The notes beneath the pieces were generated by a model, which was not told the DNA's origin, ran no database searches, and was given only the letters and a program-made list of their open reading frames with translations. From NCBI GenBank assembly GCA_903832085.1, contig CAIKZZ010000009.1:45860-109859 (forward strand): 64,000 nucleotides of DNA, given 5' to 3'. This document shows, one piece after another, positions 17,798 through 26,799 of this stretch. Both the position numbers and the translations under genes were made by a program. The stretch's first letter is position 1; each line of letters starts with the position of its first letter. Source of the stretch: an uncultured Pseudomonadota bacterium (GTDB taxonomy: Bacteria; Pseudomonadota; Gammaproteobacteria; Steroidobacterales; Steroidobacteraceae).

Positions 17798-18550
17798 GTG
17801 TCTCGACTACAAAATAAAGGTGCGGCGCGTCGGCGCGCACCGTCTGCGGCGGTGGGTGAGCCGCGGGGGGTGACGCATGCGGTGATGGTGCGCCGTGCGA
17901 TAGAGGCTGAAATCTTAATCGGTAAGCTTGCACCGAATACGGCGATCGATGAGGCAGCACTCGCCGCGCGCTTTAAGGTCTCGCGCACGCCGGTCCGTGA
18001 AGCGGTGATGAAACTCGTGGAAGCGGGCCTCATCGAGCGGCGTTCGCGTAAGCGCTCTGAAGTGGTGGGACTGGATTTAAAGCGCTTGATCCTGTCGTTT
18101 GAGACGCTGGCGGACTTAGAGGCCTTAAGTGCTCGGTATTGCGCACGGCGCGGGACGGCCGCGGAAAAAGCTGCCCTGAAGAAAAACCATGTGCAAGCCG
18201 CGAGCGTATTAAAAGCCGGTGATATTGATCGCTATGTCATATTGGGCGTGCGCTTTCACGAGCTGATTGCGGAGGCCGCACACAATGAGGTCTTGCGTGA
18301 TTTGGCGGCGCGCGTGCGTGTGCGTCTGGTGCCGTACCGGCGTTTGCAGACCATGGGTTTTGGACGACTGGAGGCAAATCAGCGTGCGCACGATGAGATT
18401 TTGGAGGCCATCTTAAAAAACGATGGGGATGCGGCCTATGCGCTGATGCAGCATCACGGTGCGATTCAAAGCGATATTTTGGCCGACTTCTTAGCGGATC
18501 CGACCGACCTGCAGCACTTGGGGGGGGGGGGCGATAAGAGTGTTGTATAA
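17798..18550 (+). CDS. GntR-family regulator (FCD/FadR-like) with a 3' poly-G tract
   Basis: A 250-residue regulator with an N-terminal winged helix (IEAEILIGKLAPNTAIDEAALAA, then RFKVSRTPVREAVMKL, here given in two parts) and a C-terminal FCD-type all-helical sensor domain with His residues in RFHELIAEAAHN. The start is GTG at 17798, preceded at the right distance by AGGAGG; the frame upstream to 17735 is open but non-homologous. The last codons run through 12 consecutive G (18520-18531), giving a Gly stretch before DKSVV, after the end of the folded domain. It diverges from the SDR-MFS-VOC operon and may repress it in response to an organic acid (inference). Confidence 0.88.
   Translation: MSRLQNKGAARRRAPSAAVGEPRGVTHAVMVRRAIEAEILIGKLAPNTAIDEAALAARFKVSRTPVREAVMKLVEAGLIERRSRKRSEVVGLDLKRLILSFETLADLEALSARYCARRGTAAEKAALKKNHVQAASVLKAGDIDRYVILGVRFHELIAEAAHNEVLRDLAARVRVRLVPYRRLQTMGFGRLEANQRAHDEILEAILKNDGDAAYALMQHHGAIQSDILADFLADPTDLQHLGGGGDKSVV
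18520..18531 (+). repeat. 12-bp poly-G tract inside the GntR-family gene
   Basis: Twelve consecutive G occur in the last 30 bp of the regulator's coding sequence. In the present length the frame ends 19 bp later at 18550. A change of one base would replace only the last few residues. Homopolymers of this length can vary by slippage in some bacteria and are also error-prone in sequencing. Confidence 0.9.
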
Positions 18551-18724
18551 AAGCAACAATAAAAGATAACAAAGCGCGGCAGCGCGCGCCACATTTGTTT
18601 TTTGGACCATAAATGTCGTAAGGTCGAGGAACGGGGGGTGATTCAAGCGCTTGGTGGTATGTCACCAAAGGCCACCATTGCCCGAACGTCTGAATAATAG
18701 AGTTGAATTTTTAGGGGGTTCACG

Positions 18725-21085
18725 ATGAAGGTATTCACGCCACGCATGGCCGTACGCACCGTACTCGCTTTGGCAGCCGCGTCGGTTGCAAGCACCGGGT
18801 TTGCGGAAGACGCATCCGGTCAATTGGCTGACATTGTTGTGACGGCGCAAAAGCGCGAAGAAAGCATGCAGAAAGTGCCCATCGCCGTGACGGCGTTGGA
18901 TGCGGCAGCGCTTGAGCGCTCGTACTCGCGTGACATTCAAGGCGTGGCGCAACTCGCGCCGAACCTGATTGTGGATCCGACCCTGGGTAACGGTACAGCC
19001 TCCATCGCCATCCGTGGTGTGCAGCTGAATGACGTTGAAAAGTCCTTCGATCCGGCAGTGGCCGTGTATTTGGACGGTGTGTATCTTGCGAACAACACCG
19101 GCGCATTGCTGCAAATTTCGGATGCTGCTGAAGTGGAAGTGCTGCGCGGTCCGCAAGGCACGCTCTTTGGTCGCAACACCATCGGCGGTTTGATCAATAT
19201 TCGTCGCGCGCTGCCCACCGGCGAGCTCGGCGGCAAAGTGTCGGTCACCTATGGCCGCTTTGATGAAGTGGACGCGGTGGGTGTGTTGAACTTGCCGTCG
19301 GCCTTAGATGGCCGTTTGAAGACCAAGTTCTCGGTCGTGCGTCAGTCAGGCGGCGGCTACTTTACGAACGTGTCCGATGGACCGCAGCATGGCAAACGCG
19401 AAGGTGATACGGACTTCACCGGCGTGTCGTGGTCGAGCACCTTAAAGGCAACCGATACCCTCGATTTTGGTCTGTTGCTGGATTACTTTGATGACAAGAC
19501 CGCCACGCGGCCGGTGACCTCAATCACAGGCCCGCTGGAAGTGTTTTGCGGTGTCTACGGTGCCAACTGCGGCGCCCCCGCGGGCGATACCGCGTACCAC
19601 AGTCAGTCGCATACGGTTGTTGCACAGCCTGCCTATCTGACCACCAAGGCTGTGACCTTGAATGCGAAGTGGCAGGCGAGCGATACGCAGCGCGTCGTGT
19701 CGGTGCTCGGCTATCGGGATATCGATGAAGGTGCGATACAGGAGTTTGATGGAGCCTCGGTGCTACCGGCAGCGACCCCGGTGTTTGTGACGTCGCGCCC
19801 AACCAGCAGCCATCAGTTCAGTGAGGAGCTGCGCTTGGAGTCAGACTGGAGCAAGCAGGTGCGCTCCACCTTTGGTCTGTATTACTTTGACAGTGGTTAC
19901 CACATCACCCAGAGCACGTATATTTTTGGGGCCTTTAACAACAGCCCGGATTTCAATCAGCAGACCACCTCTGAGGCCGCTTTCGGTCAGTTGGATTGGG
20001 ACTTTGCGACCGACTGGAGTTTGAGCTTGGGTGGTCGTTACTCGAATGAAAAGAAACAGGTCTGCGGCAGCGTGACCTCGGCAGCCAATCCGTTTGTGAG
20101 TTTTGGTGACTGCAACCTCGGCGGCTATGAGGGCAGTTACGTGGATCCATCGACGGGCAAGACGGTGATCAACGACGGTAAAGCCACGTGGTCGAAGTTC
20201 ACACCGCGCGTGGGCATTACCTACCGTATTGATCAGGACAAGATGGTGTACCTGACCTATTCGGAAGGCTTCCGTTCAGGCGGCTTCAATGGACGCTCCA
20301 CCGGTGCCTCGACCTTGGGCCCTTACCAGCCAGAGCAGTTAAAGACGGTGGAGTTGGGGTCAAAGACGCAGTGGCTGGATAATCGCCTGCGCTTAAACGC
20401 GACTATTTTCCATAGCAAATACGAGAACAAGCAAGAAGACGTGGTGTTCCCGGATCCAGCCAATGCGGGCAGTACGGTGACACTCGTGCAAAACGCCGCA
20501 TCTGCGACGATTAATGGCGCTGAGTTGGAGTTGACGGCGATTCCAACACGGGGACTCACCACCAGCCTGAACATCGGGTTGCTGGATGCGAAGTACGATC
20601 AATGGAACGTGGTGGATCCTACGAACCCCACAGGTCCGCTGGTTGATAAGAGCGGCTTTAAGCTACGTCGTGCGCCGAAGTTCACCGCGGGCGTGAATGT
20701 GCAGTACGAGCAGCCACTGGCCAACGGCCATGCGTTGGTCTATGGCACCAATTACTCCTACAAGAGTGATTACTACGTCGTTGCCAACACACTCTCGCCC
20801 TATGATGTGTCGCCACAGGGTGGCTTTAATAGCAATCCTGGGCACATCAAAGCGTATGGGGACCTCGATGCCTCCATTGCGTACGATGCGGAGAAGTGGA
20901 AGGTCTCGATCTGGGGTAAGAACCTGACCGATGAGCGCCATTTCTTGCACGTGCTTGATGTGGGTACCGAGTACTCGTCCGGCCCAAATAACCAGCCAGT
21001 GCCAGTGCCGTTCAGCACGTTGTGGACCTTTGGAACGATCAATCCGCCACGCACTTACGGTGTGTCGGCGCAAGTGAAGTTCTAA
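18725..21085 (+). CDS. TonB-dependent outer-membrane receptor
   Basis: A 786-residue TonB-dependent receptor. A signal peptide (MKVFTPRMAVRTVLALAAA, cleavage near TGFA-EDAS) is followed by a TonB-box-like LADIVVTAQKREE, a plug domain with SIAIRGVQLND and VLRGPQGTLFGRNTIGG, and a 22-strand barrel ending in the outer-membrane signature VKF. RBS GGGGG lies just before the ATG. It belongs to the broad iron-complex/substrate receptor group common in hydrocarbon- and steroid-degrading proteobacteria. A strong terminator follows at 21111. It probably imports a bulky substrate for the nearby catabolic genes, since no siderophore genes are present (inference). Confidence 0.93.
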   Translation: MKVFTPRMAVRTVLALAAASVASTGFAEDASGQLADIVVTAQKREESMQKVPIAVTALDAAALERSYSRDIQGVAQLAPNLIVDPTLGNGTASIAIRGVQLNDVEKSFDPAVAVYLDGVYLANNTGALLQISDAAEVEVLRGPQGTLFGRNTIGGLINIRRALPTGELGGKVSVTYGRFDEVDAVGVLNLPSALDGRLKTKFSVVRQSGGGYFTNVSDGPQHGKREGDTDFTGVSWSSTLKATDTLDFGLLLDYFDDKTATRPVTSITGPLEVFCGVYGANCGAPAGDTAYHSQSHTVVAQPAYLTTKAVTLNAKWQASDTQRVVSVLGYRDIDEGAIQEFDGASVLPAATPVFVTSRPTSSHQFSEELRLESDWSKQVRSTFGLYYFDSGYHITQSTYIFGAFNNSPDFNQQTTSEAAFGQLDWDFATDWSLSLGGRYSNEKKQVCGSVTSAANPFVSFGDCNLGGYEGSYVDPSTGKTVINDGKATWSKFTPRVGITYRIDQDKMVYLTYSEGFRSGGFNGRSTGASTLGPYQPEQLKTVELGSKTQWLDNRLRLNATIFHSKYENKQEDVVFPDPANAGSTVTLVQNAASATINGAELELTAIPTRGLTTSLNIGLLDAKYDQWNVVDPTNPTGPLVDKSGFKLRRAPKFTAGVNVQYEQPLANGHALVYGTNYSYKSDYYVVANTLSPYDVSPQGGFNSNPGHIKAYGDLDASIAYDAEKWKVSIWGKNLTDERHFLHVLDVGTEYSSGPNNQPVPVPFSTLWTFGTINPPRTYGVSAQVKF

Positions 21086-21110
21086 GCGGTTACTCGCTTG
21101 AGTGATAGGA

Positions 21111-21139
21111 AACGGGGGCCTTTGGCCCCCGTTTTTTTT
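21111..21139 (+). terminator. Rho-independent terminator after the TBDR gene
   Basis: A perfect 10-bp stem AACGGGGGCC / GGCCCCCGTT with a TTT loop, followed by a run of T to 21139, 25 bp after the receptor stop codon. Confidence 0.95.
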
Positions 21140-21213
21140 ACTCTCGGTGGCTTACAATGGATGCGCATCCAGTGCGCTTCGCACGACACATGACACGGGT
21201 GGTTTAAGCACAC

Positions 21214-21786
21214 ATGCGCTTGTTGCAGCACGATCCGGTTCATGGCTACGAGTTGTATCGCTCGGATCTGATCGTGACGCATCACGCCGCCTTTGTGGAG
21301 CGGTGTCATTACGCCGTTGATAAGTTCAAGCGAATCTTTGGTGATAAGTCATCCACTTGGACATTTGGATCCTACAACACCTTTGCGATGACAGCGGGTT
21401 CTGTTATTTTTTATCAGCTCTATCATGAGCTATGCACGGTGATTCGGCAGTTCACTAAGATCGATGGGCCACTGTGGTTTCAAAGCTGGCTGAATTTTCA
21501 TTCCGAGAATGAAGTCCTGGATTGGCATCGGCACCGCAATTCCATTGTGCACGGCTACATCAGTATTGAGCCGCACCAAACAAAGACGCTCTTTGAGTCT
21601 TATGAAATCCTCAACGAGATCGGCAATGTGTATATCGCGCCTAGCGGGCAGATGCACAAAGTGATGGTACTGGAGCGTTTTAGTACGCCGCGCATTACCA
21701 TTGCATTTGATGTCTTTAATGAAGACAACATTGCACAGATGTACAAAGAAAATAAGCATGTCAACCTGTCGGTGATGCCTCTGTAA
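21214..21786 (+). CDS. Uncharacterised protein, possible cupin/2OG-Fe(II) oxygenase-like fold
   Basis: A 190-residue protein with no clear family recognised by eye. The C-terminal half has WHRHRN (about 108-113), GYISIEPH, YIAPSGQMHKVMV and PRITIAFDVF. This HxH, later His, then Arg in a beta-rich setting resembles small double-stranded beta-helix oxygenases that bind Fe(II) and 2-oxoglutarate. The N-terminal half is helical (FKRIFGDKSSTWTFGSYNTF). The frame is free of alternatives and codon use matches neighbours, so I consider it real. It stands alone between a terminator and an NmrA-like gene. Function unknown; the fold assignment is tentative. Confidence 0.75.
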   Translation: MRLLQHDPVHGYELYRSDLIVTHHAAFVERCHYAVDKFKRIFGDKSSTWTFGSYNTFAMTAGSVIFYQLYHELCTVIRQFTKIDGPLWFQSWLNFHSENEVLDWHRHRNSIVHGYISIEPHQTKTLFESYEILNEIGNVYIAPSGQMHKVMVLERFSTPRITIAFDVFNEDNIAQMYKENKHVNLSVMPL

Positions 21787-21851
21787 GTGAGGCCAGGTGC
21801 TTCAGCGTCGGTGTGGGGTTATCGCCGCGCGTTTCACAATGGGAGTTGGCT

Positions 21852-22766
21852 GTGCGATTACTGATTTTGGGAGCCAGTGGCGATCAGGGGCAGCCGCAAG
21901 TCGCGGCAGCCGCTGCAGCCGGGCACACAGTACGCGCCGCGGCGCGTGATCCTGTGCGTGCCTCAGCGCAGTGTGCAGGAAGCGCGGCTGAGTGGGTGGC
22001 GGTTGATTACGCATTGCCTGAGACCGTAGCGCGTGCGATGCAAGACGTGGATGTGGTGCTCGCCAATTATCCTTCAAGTTCTTTTAATGCGGCCGAGCCG
22101 TTAATTGCCGCGGCCGAGTTGACGGGGCGCGCTGCGCGTGCGGCGGGCGTGCAGCGACTCATTTTTAATACAAGCTTGCCGGTGATGAGTGAGCCACGTG
22201 GGTATGCGGCGCACGATGTGCGCTTAACGATGCGTCATGCCCTTGCTGCTGCGGGAGTGCCGCTCATTTGTCTACAGCCGGTTGTTTTTATGAACAACTT
22301 GCTGCGTGGTTGGGCTTTTCCACACATTGCGGATGAGAATCGGTTTGTGTATCCGCACGGGGAGTCTTTGGATGTGTCGTGGATCTGTCAGGAGGATCTG
22401 GCGGCACTAATGGTGTGTGCGGTGGAGCGGCCAGAGCTTGCGGGGCGGTGTTATGCAGTGGGCGGCCCTGAGGCGCTGCGGGGGGCCGATGTGGCGGCGG
22501 CTTTAAGTGTGGCAGCCGGGCGCCCCATTCGTTTTGAGTCGCAGTCGGTGGATGCGTTTTGTGCGGCCATGGAAGTGCTCATGCGGACACGCTTAGGTGC
22601 TGAGCGCGCCCGCATGATTGAGGAACTTGGCACGATTTATCGGTGGTACAACACCGGCGCCGAGCGGCCTTTTTTGGTGGATATGGCGCCTGTCTTGCGT
22701 GAATTGCCAGTGTCTTTGACCCGCTTTAGCGATTGGGCTGCGCGCCAGCGCTGGAGTCGCAAGTAG
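21852..22766 (+). CDS. NmrA-like NAD(P)-binding protein
   Basis: A 304-residue atypical SDR. The Rossmann start is VRLLILGASGDQGQPQVA, followed by DVVLANYPSSSFN, and later residues for a Tyr-independent NmrA-type fold (PLICLQPVVFMNNLLRG). Members bind NAD(P) and act as reductases, quinone sensors or epimerases. The GTG at 21852 is chosen because GGGAG precedes it and it gives the usual N-terminal beta strand. An upstream ATG at 21813 adds 13 non-conserved residues. It opens a rightward block of hydrolases and ligases, though a 97-bp gap separates it from the next gene. Confidence 0.85.
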   Translation: MRLLILGASGDQGQPQVAAAAAAGHTVRAAARDPVRASAQCAGSAAEWVAVDYALPETVARAMQDVDVVLANYPSSSFNAAEPLIAAAELTGRAARAAGVQRLIFNTSLPVMSEPRGYAAHDVRLTMRHALAAAGVPLICLQPVVFMNNLLRGWAFPHIADENRFVYPHGESLDVSWICQEDLAALMVCAVERPELAGRCYAVGGPEALRGADVAAALSVAAGRPIRFESQSVDAFCAAMEVLMRTRLGAERARMIEELGTIYRWYNTGAERPFLVDMAPVLRELPVSLTRFSDWAARQRWSRK

Positions 22767-22863
22767 GCAAGCGGTCGGTTCTGGTCGATTCTGGCGGCCT
22801 CGTTTTGATCTGTTATTCTCGTTCCTCACCCGTAGAGGAACATTTTTTATTGAGGAGTTTCCG

Positions 22864-23799
22864 ATGGCACTCGATCCGAAATTTCGTGCGCTACTGGCGC
22901 TGCCTGGGATGCAATTGGGCCGCCCGCCAGTCGAGGTAACACCCGCAATGATGCGCGAGGGCGTCAAAGCATTGGCCTCGCCTTTGCCACCGCCGCCTGT
23001 GCATGAGGTCAAAAATATGTCGATCAAAGGCCCAGCGGGGCAGATCGCCGTGCGGTTGTATTACCCCACGAGTGTGCGACCGCTACCGTTGACTGTGTTT
23101 GCGCACGGCGGTGGTTGGGTGCTGTGCGATTTAGACAGCCATGACAATCTGTGCCGTGCACTCGCGCTCGCATCGGGCTCGGTGATCGCTGCGGTGGACT
23201 ACCGTTTGGCACCGGAAGCGAAATTCCCAGGTCCGCTCGAGGATTGTTATGCGGCGCTCACCCAGTTGGTGGCGCAAGCGAGCAGCTTAGGGCTGGATGC
23301 GAGTCGGGTTGCAGTGTGTGGCGACAGTGCGGGTGCGAATTTGGCAGCAGCGCTTGTGTTACTGGCGCGCGAGCGCAAGGGACCGGCGATTTGTTTTCAG
23401 GCGCTTATGTGGCCCGTGACAGATGCAAGCTGCACGAGCGCCTCGTATACGAGCCTTGGTGAGGGTTATATGCTCTCGCGCGATATTATGCTGTGGTTCT
23501 GGGAATGCTATTTGGCAAGCCCTCAAGACGCGAGTAATCCTTTGGCCGCGCCACTGCGGGAGAAAAACTTGGCGGGCTTACCCCCGGCGAGCATTAGTAC
23601 GTGCGAGTACGACGTGTTGCGCGATGAAGGCGAAGCCTATGCGGATGCCTTGCGCGAAGCGGGCGTGAATGTCACGAGCCGGCGTTATTTGGGGATGATT
23701 CATGGTTTTGTGTCATTCCCGCAGGTGACGGAAGTGGCGGGTCGGGCATTGGCCGATATGGGCAGTGATTTAGCTGCCGCACTCTACGCTCCCACTTAA
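22864..23799 (+). CDS. Alpha/beta hydrolase (hormone-sensitive-lipase-type esterase)
   Basis: A 311-residue esterase of the bacterial HSL family (family IV). The oxyanion motif is HGGGWVLCD (about 80-88), the nucleophile Ser lies in GDSAGANLAAAL, and the later Asp (YDVLRDEGEAYA) and His (IHGFVSF) complete the triad. Such enzymes hydrolyse short-chain or alcohol esters. A good RBS (GAGGAG) precedes the ATG. It heads a rightward group with an NTF2-like protein, a second hydrolase, a ligase, a P450 and a thiolase. Confidence 0.93.
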   Translation: MALDPKFRALLALPGMQLGRPPVEVTPAMMREGVKALASPLPPPPVHEVKNMSIKGPAGQIAVRLYYPTSVRPLPLTVFAHGGGWVLCDLDSHDNLCRALALASGSVIAAVDYRLAPEAKFPGPLEDCYAALTQLVAQASSLGLDASRVAVCGDSAGANLAAALVLLARERKGPAICFQALMWPVTDASCTSASYTSLGEGYMLSRDIMLWFWECYLASPQDASNPLAAPLREKNLAGLPPASISTCEYDVLRDEGEAYADALREAGVNVTSRRYLGMIHGFVSFPQVTEVAGRALADMGSDLAAALYAPT

Positions 23800-23841
23800 G
23801 CCACCGTTGTAACCCACAGATCATTTTTACTAGGAGTTGTT

Positions 23842-24240
23842 ATGTCAGAGCAAGCTCAGGATTTGATGGCCATCGCACAGCGCTTGTATGGCGCCGCTTT
23901 AACTGGGGACTGGAAGACGGCGGGCGAGATTATTGCGCCGGAGTGCGTGATTGTTGAGGCCAGTGCCTTGCCCTTTGCTGGCACCTACCAAGGACTTGAG
24001 GGTTTAAAAGCCTTGTTTGCCAAGTTTGCAGAATCGATCAGCGCGAAGAATTTGAAATTTCTACCCATGTTGAGCGGGCCGGATCTTGTGTGCGCGCAGC
24101 TTGAAATTATTGTGGAGCACGCAGGTAAAGATGTCGCGCTCAAAGTAGTGGAGATCTTGCGCTTCAAAAATGGACGCGTGGTGGAACTCACGCCGTACTA
24201 CTTTGATTCGGCGCTTGTGAATGCGGTATCGAAGAAGTAA
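23842..24240 (+). CDS. SnoaL-like / NTF2-fold protein
   Basis: A 132-residue SnoaL/ketosteroid-isomerase-like protein: helix AIAQRLYGAALTGDWKTAGEII, then FAGTYQGLEGLKALFAKF, and strands ending in GRVVELTPYYFD. The fold houses isomerases, cyclases and hydrolases; no diagnostic catalytic pair is obvious. RBS AGGAG precedes the ATG. It lies between two alpha/beta hydrolase genes. Confidence 0.85.
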   Translation: MSEQAQDLMAIAQRLYGAALTGDWKTAGEIIAPECVIVEASALPFAGTYQGLEGLKALFAKFAESISAKNLKFLPMLSGPDLVCAQLEIIVEHAGKDVALKVVEILRFKNGRVVELTPYYFDSALVNAVSKK

Positions 24241-24263
24241 GCGATGCGACGTGCGGAGTACAC

Positions 24264-25127
24264 GTGACGGCGGTGGATGACACGACCCGACGCGGATTGT
24301 GGTTTGGTGCCGCTGGCAATCGCCTCGCCTGGGAAGCTTATGAGGCCGCCTCGCCGTTGTCGGTGGTCTTTGCGCACGGCGGTGGGCAGACGGGGCGTGC
24401 GTGGCGGCGTGCGGCGCGGCGTGTGCAGGCTGCAGGGTTTGCGGCACTGACGTTTGATAAGCGCGGCCATGGCCAGAGCGATTGGATTGCGAATGGTGAT
24501 TATCGGCTCGATGCCTTTAAGGAGGACCTGAATCAGGTCTTGCGCGCTTGGGGCCGCCCTAGCGTGATCGTGGGGGCGTCCTTAGGCGGCCTCACGGCAT
24601 TGATGAGCGCGGCCGATGGCGTACCGGAAATCCGTGGGATCGTGGTGATTGACACGGCGCCGCAATTAAATGCTGTTGAGATCCTGCGACTCGTGGAGTT
24701 TTTGTCGGGCTCTGAGCAGGGCTTTGCCTCGGTTGAGGCGGCTGTTGCGCACTTAGCGCGTTATTTTCCGGCGCGCGTCGTCAGTCCTGCCGCGATGGAA
24801 TCGAACTTAACGCGGCTGCCGAATGGGCGCTACACCTGGCCGTGGGATGTGCGGGTGGTGAATGGGGAACTCAATTCCGTTGCCTTACCGCACGAGGAGA
24901 TGCTGCATGCCTGTGCGCGACGCGTCTCGGTGCCGTATTTGCTGATTCGATCCAGTGAGAGCGTGCTCGTGACAGATGCAGCGGTTGCGCGCTTAGCCGA
25001 GTGTGTGCCGCAGCTCGAGGTGTTGACACTTGCAGGAGCGGATCATCTGGTGGGCGGGGATGATGGCGCGCGGGTGGCCGAGATGATCGGTCCTTTTCTG
25101 GCACGCTGTGCCGTGGGACTGACATGA
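24264..25127 (+). CDS. Alpha/beta hydrolase
   Basis: A 287-residue alpha/beta hydrolase. Features: oxyanion strand VVFAHGGGQTGRAWRR (about 30-45), TFDKRGHGQSDW, nucleophile Ser in VGASLGGLTALM, and a late His in LAGADHLVGGDD. The GXSXG motif reads GASLG. The start is a GTG at 24264; another GTG nine bases on is possible. Likely a soluble esterase, lactonase or ring-cleavage hydrolase in the same transcript as the downstream ligase. Confidence 0.87.
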   Translation: MTAVDDTTRRGLWFGAAGNRLAWEAYEAASPLSVVFAHGGGQTGRAWRRAARRVQAAGFAALTFDKRGHGQSDWIANGDYRLDAFKEDLNQVLRAWGRPSVIVGASLGGLTALMSAADGVPEIRGIVVIDTAPQLNAVEILRLVEFLSGSEQGFASVEAAVAHLARYFPARVVSPAAMESNLTRLPNGRYTWPWDVRVVNGELNSVALPHEEMLHACARRVSVPYLLIRSSESVLVTDAAVARLAECVPQLEVLTLAGADHLVGGDDGARVAEMIGPFLARCAVGLT

Positions 25128-25176
25128 GGTGTCTGGTGATGTGCGTCACTGAGTACTTATTGATGGGTGTTTGTCT

Positions 25177-26799
25177 ATGACAGTGGATCGCACGCTGACC
25201 GTTGGGCACACGCTGCGTGCGATTGCCGCGCGCTATGCGGACCACGAAGCGTTGGTGATGGGATCGCAGCGCTACACCTATGCGCAAGTGCTTGCCGCGG
25301 CATGTCAGTATGCCAATGCCTTGCAGCGCATGGGTTTGCAGGCGGGGGATCATGTGGGCATTTTGATGCCCAACTGCGTTGAGTACGTGCTGCTTTTTTA
25401 TGCCTGCGCACTGGTGGGTCTACGGCCAGTGCATTTGAATGCGCGTTATAAAAGCGCGGATTTAAAATATGTGATCCAAGACTCTGATATGCGGATCTTA
25501 ATCACCTCAGCCAAGCAGCGCGAGTTTGCGGATTACGCAGCGATGCTGCGCGAATTGTATCCTGCTTTGACGGATTGGCGGATCGGTCAGCCGTTACAGC
25601 TTGTTGAGGCGCCACTGTTGCGGGCGGTGTATTACTTGCATGCGACAGAGCCGCATCAGTGGGGCAGTGAGCAGCAGTTGGTGGGAGATGCTGCGTCCGT
25701 GCACAGTGAGAACACGGATCCTGAGCAGATCGCATTGATCATGTACACCTCGGGGACCACCGCAAACCCTAAAGCCTGTTTGCTCTCGCACCGGGCGCTG
25801 GAGTACGCGGGACGGGCGCTCGCGAAGCGTTTTGAGATGACGGTGGAGGACCGGTTTTGGGATCCACTACCGTTTTTTCATATGTCGACCATGTTGCCGA
25901 TGGCAGCATGTCGGGCGAGTGGCGCGACCTTTATTGCACAAGAGCATTTTGAGGCAAGCGCGTCGCTGGCTGAAATTGTGAACGAGCGCGCAACAGTACT
26001 GTTTCCTTCTTTCCCGACGTTAACTGCGGCGCTCTATGGGCATCCAGACTTTAGCCGCGAGGCGCTGCAGCGCGTGCGCTTGGTGAATAACGTGGGCCCA
26101 CCCGATTTACTGCGCCGCTTTGCGGCACAGTTGCCGCACGCGGTGCATGTGACGGCCTATGGGCTGACTGAGGCTGGCGGCGTCATTGCATTTAATGAAT
26201 TGAGCGATACGCCAGAGCAGCTGACCGAGACCAGTGGCCGACCGTTTGATGGGATCGATGTCAAGATCGTCGATCCAGACACCTTGGAGGCACGACCGCT
26301 TGGGATGCCGGGCGAGATCCTCATTCGGGGGCCATCGATGTTCAGTGGCTATTACAACGATGCGCCCCGCACCGAGGTCGTGTACTTAAACCGCGAATGG
26401 GTCCGCAGCGGTGATTTAGGGGCGCTCACCCCTGAGGGGCGGATTCGGTACTTGGGTCGCTTGAAGGATATGTTGAAGGTGGGTGGTGAGAATGTGGCGG
26501 CACTTGAAATCGAGGGCTTCCTGTGCACGCACCCGGCTGTGAAGGTGGCGCAAGTGATCGCCGTGCCGGATGAGCGCTTGCAGGAAGTGGCTGCGGCCTT
26601 TGTCGAGCTCAAGGATGGTTGTGAGCTCACGGGGGAGGAACTGGTGCGGTATTGTGTAGGACGCATCGCGAGCTTCAAAGTGCCACGCTATGTGCAGTGT
26701 GTGACCGAGTGGCCGATGAGTGCCACGAAAATCCAAAAATTCAAATTAAGCGAGCGTGTCGACACGACGCGCAAACTCGATCCGGCTCAGTTCAAGTGA
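25177..26799 (+). CDS. Fatty-acid/acyl-CoA ligase (AMP-dependent synthetase)
   Basis: A 540-residue ANL ligase. Motifs: IMYTSGTTANPKACLLSH (P-loop), YGLTEAGG (A5), RSGDLGALTPEGRIRYLGRLKD (A7/A8) and MSATKIQKFKL with the C-terminal Lys. It resembles long-chain acyl-CoA or cyclohexanecarboxylate-type CoA ligases. An ATG at 25177 is used; a TTG lies two codons upstream. The stop overlaps the GTG start of the P450 gene (GTGA), so ligase and P450 are coupled. Likely activates an acid product of oxidative attack. Confidence 0.92.
   Translation: MTVDRTLTVGHTLRAIAARYADHEALVMGSQRYTYAQVLAAACQYANALQRMGLQAGDHVGILMPNCVEYVLLFYACALVGLRPVHLNARYKSADLKYVIQDSDMRILITSAKQREFADYAAMLRELYPALTDWRIGQPLQLVEAPLLRAVYYLHATEPHQWGSEQQLVGDAASVHSENTDPEQIALIMYTSGTTANPKACLLSHRALEYAGRALAKRFEMTVEDRFWDPLPFFHMSTMLPMAACRASGATFIAQEHFEASASLAEIVNERATVLFPSFPTLTAALYGHPDFSREALQRVRLVNNVGPPDLLRRFAAQLPHAVHVTAYGLTEAGGVIAFNELSDTPEQLTETSGRPFDGIDVKIVDPDTLEARPLGMPGEILIRGPSMFSGYYNDAPRTEVVYLNREWVRSGDLGALTPEGRIRYLGRLKDMLKVGGENVAALEIEGFLCTHPAVKVAQVIAVPDERLQEVAAAFVELKDGCELTGEELVRYCVGRIASFKVPRYVQCVTEWPMSATKIQKFKLSERVDTTRKLDPAQFK

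Noticed and set aside
26652..26795. N-terminal extension of the P450
   Set aside because: It lies inside the ligase gene in another frame and is not P450-like; GTG 26796 with a GTGA overlap is the better start.
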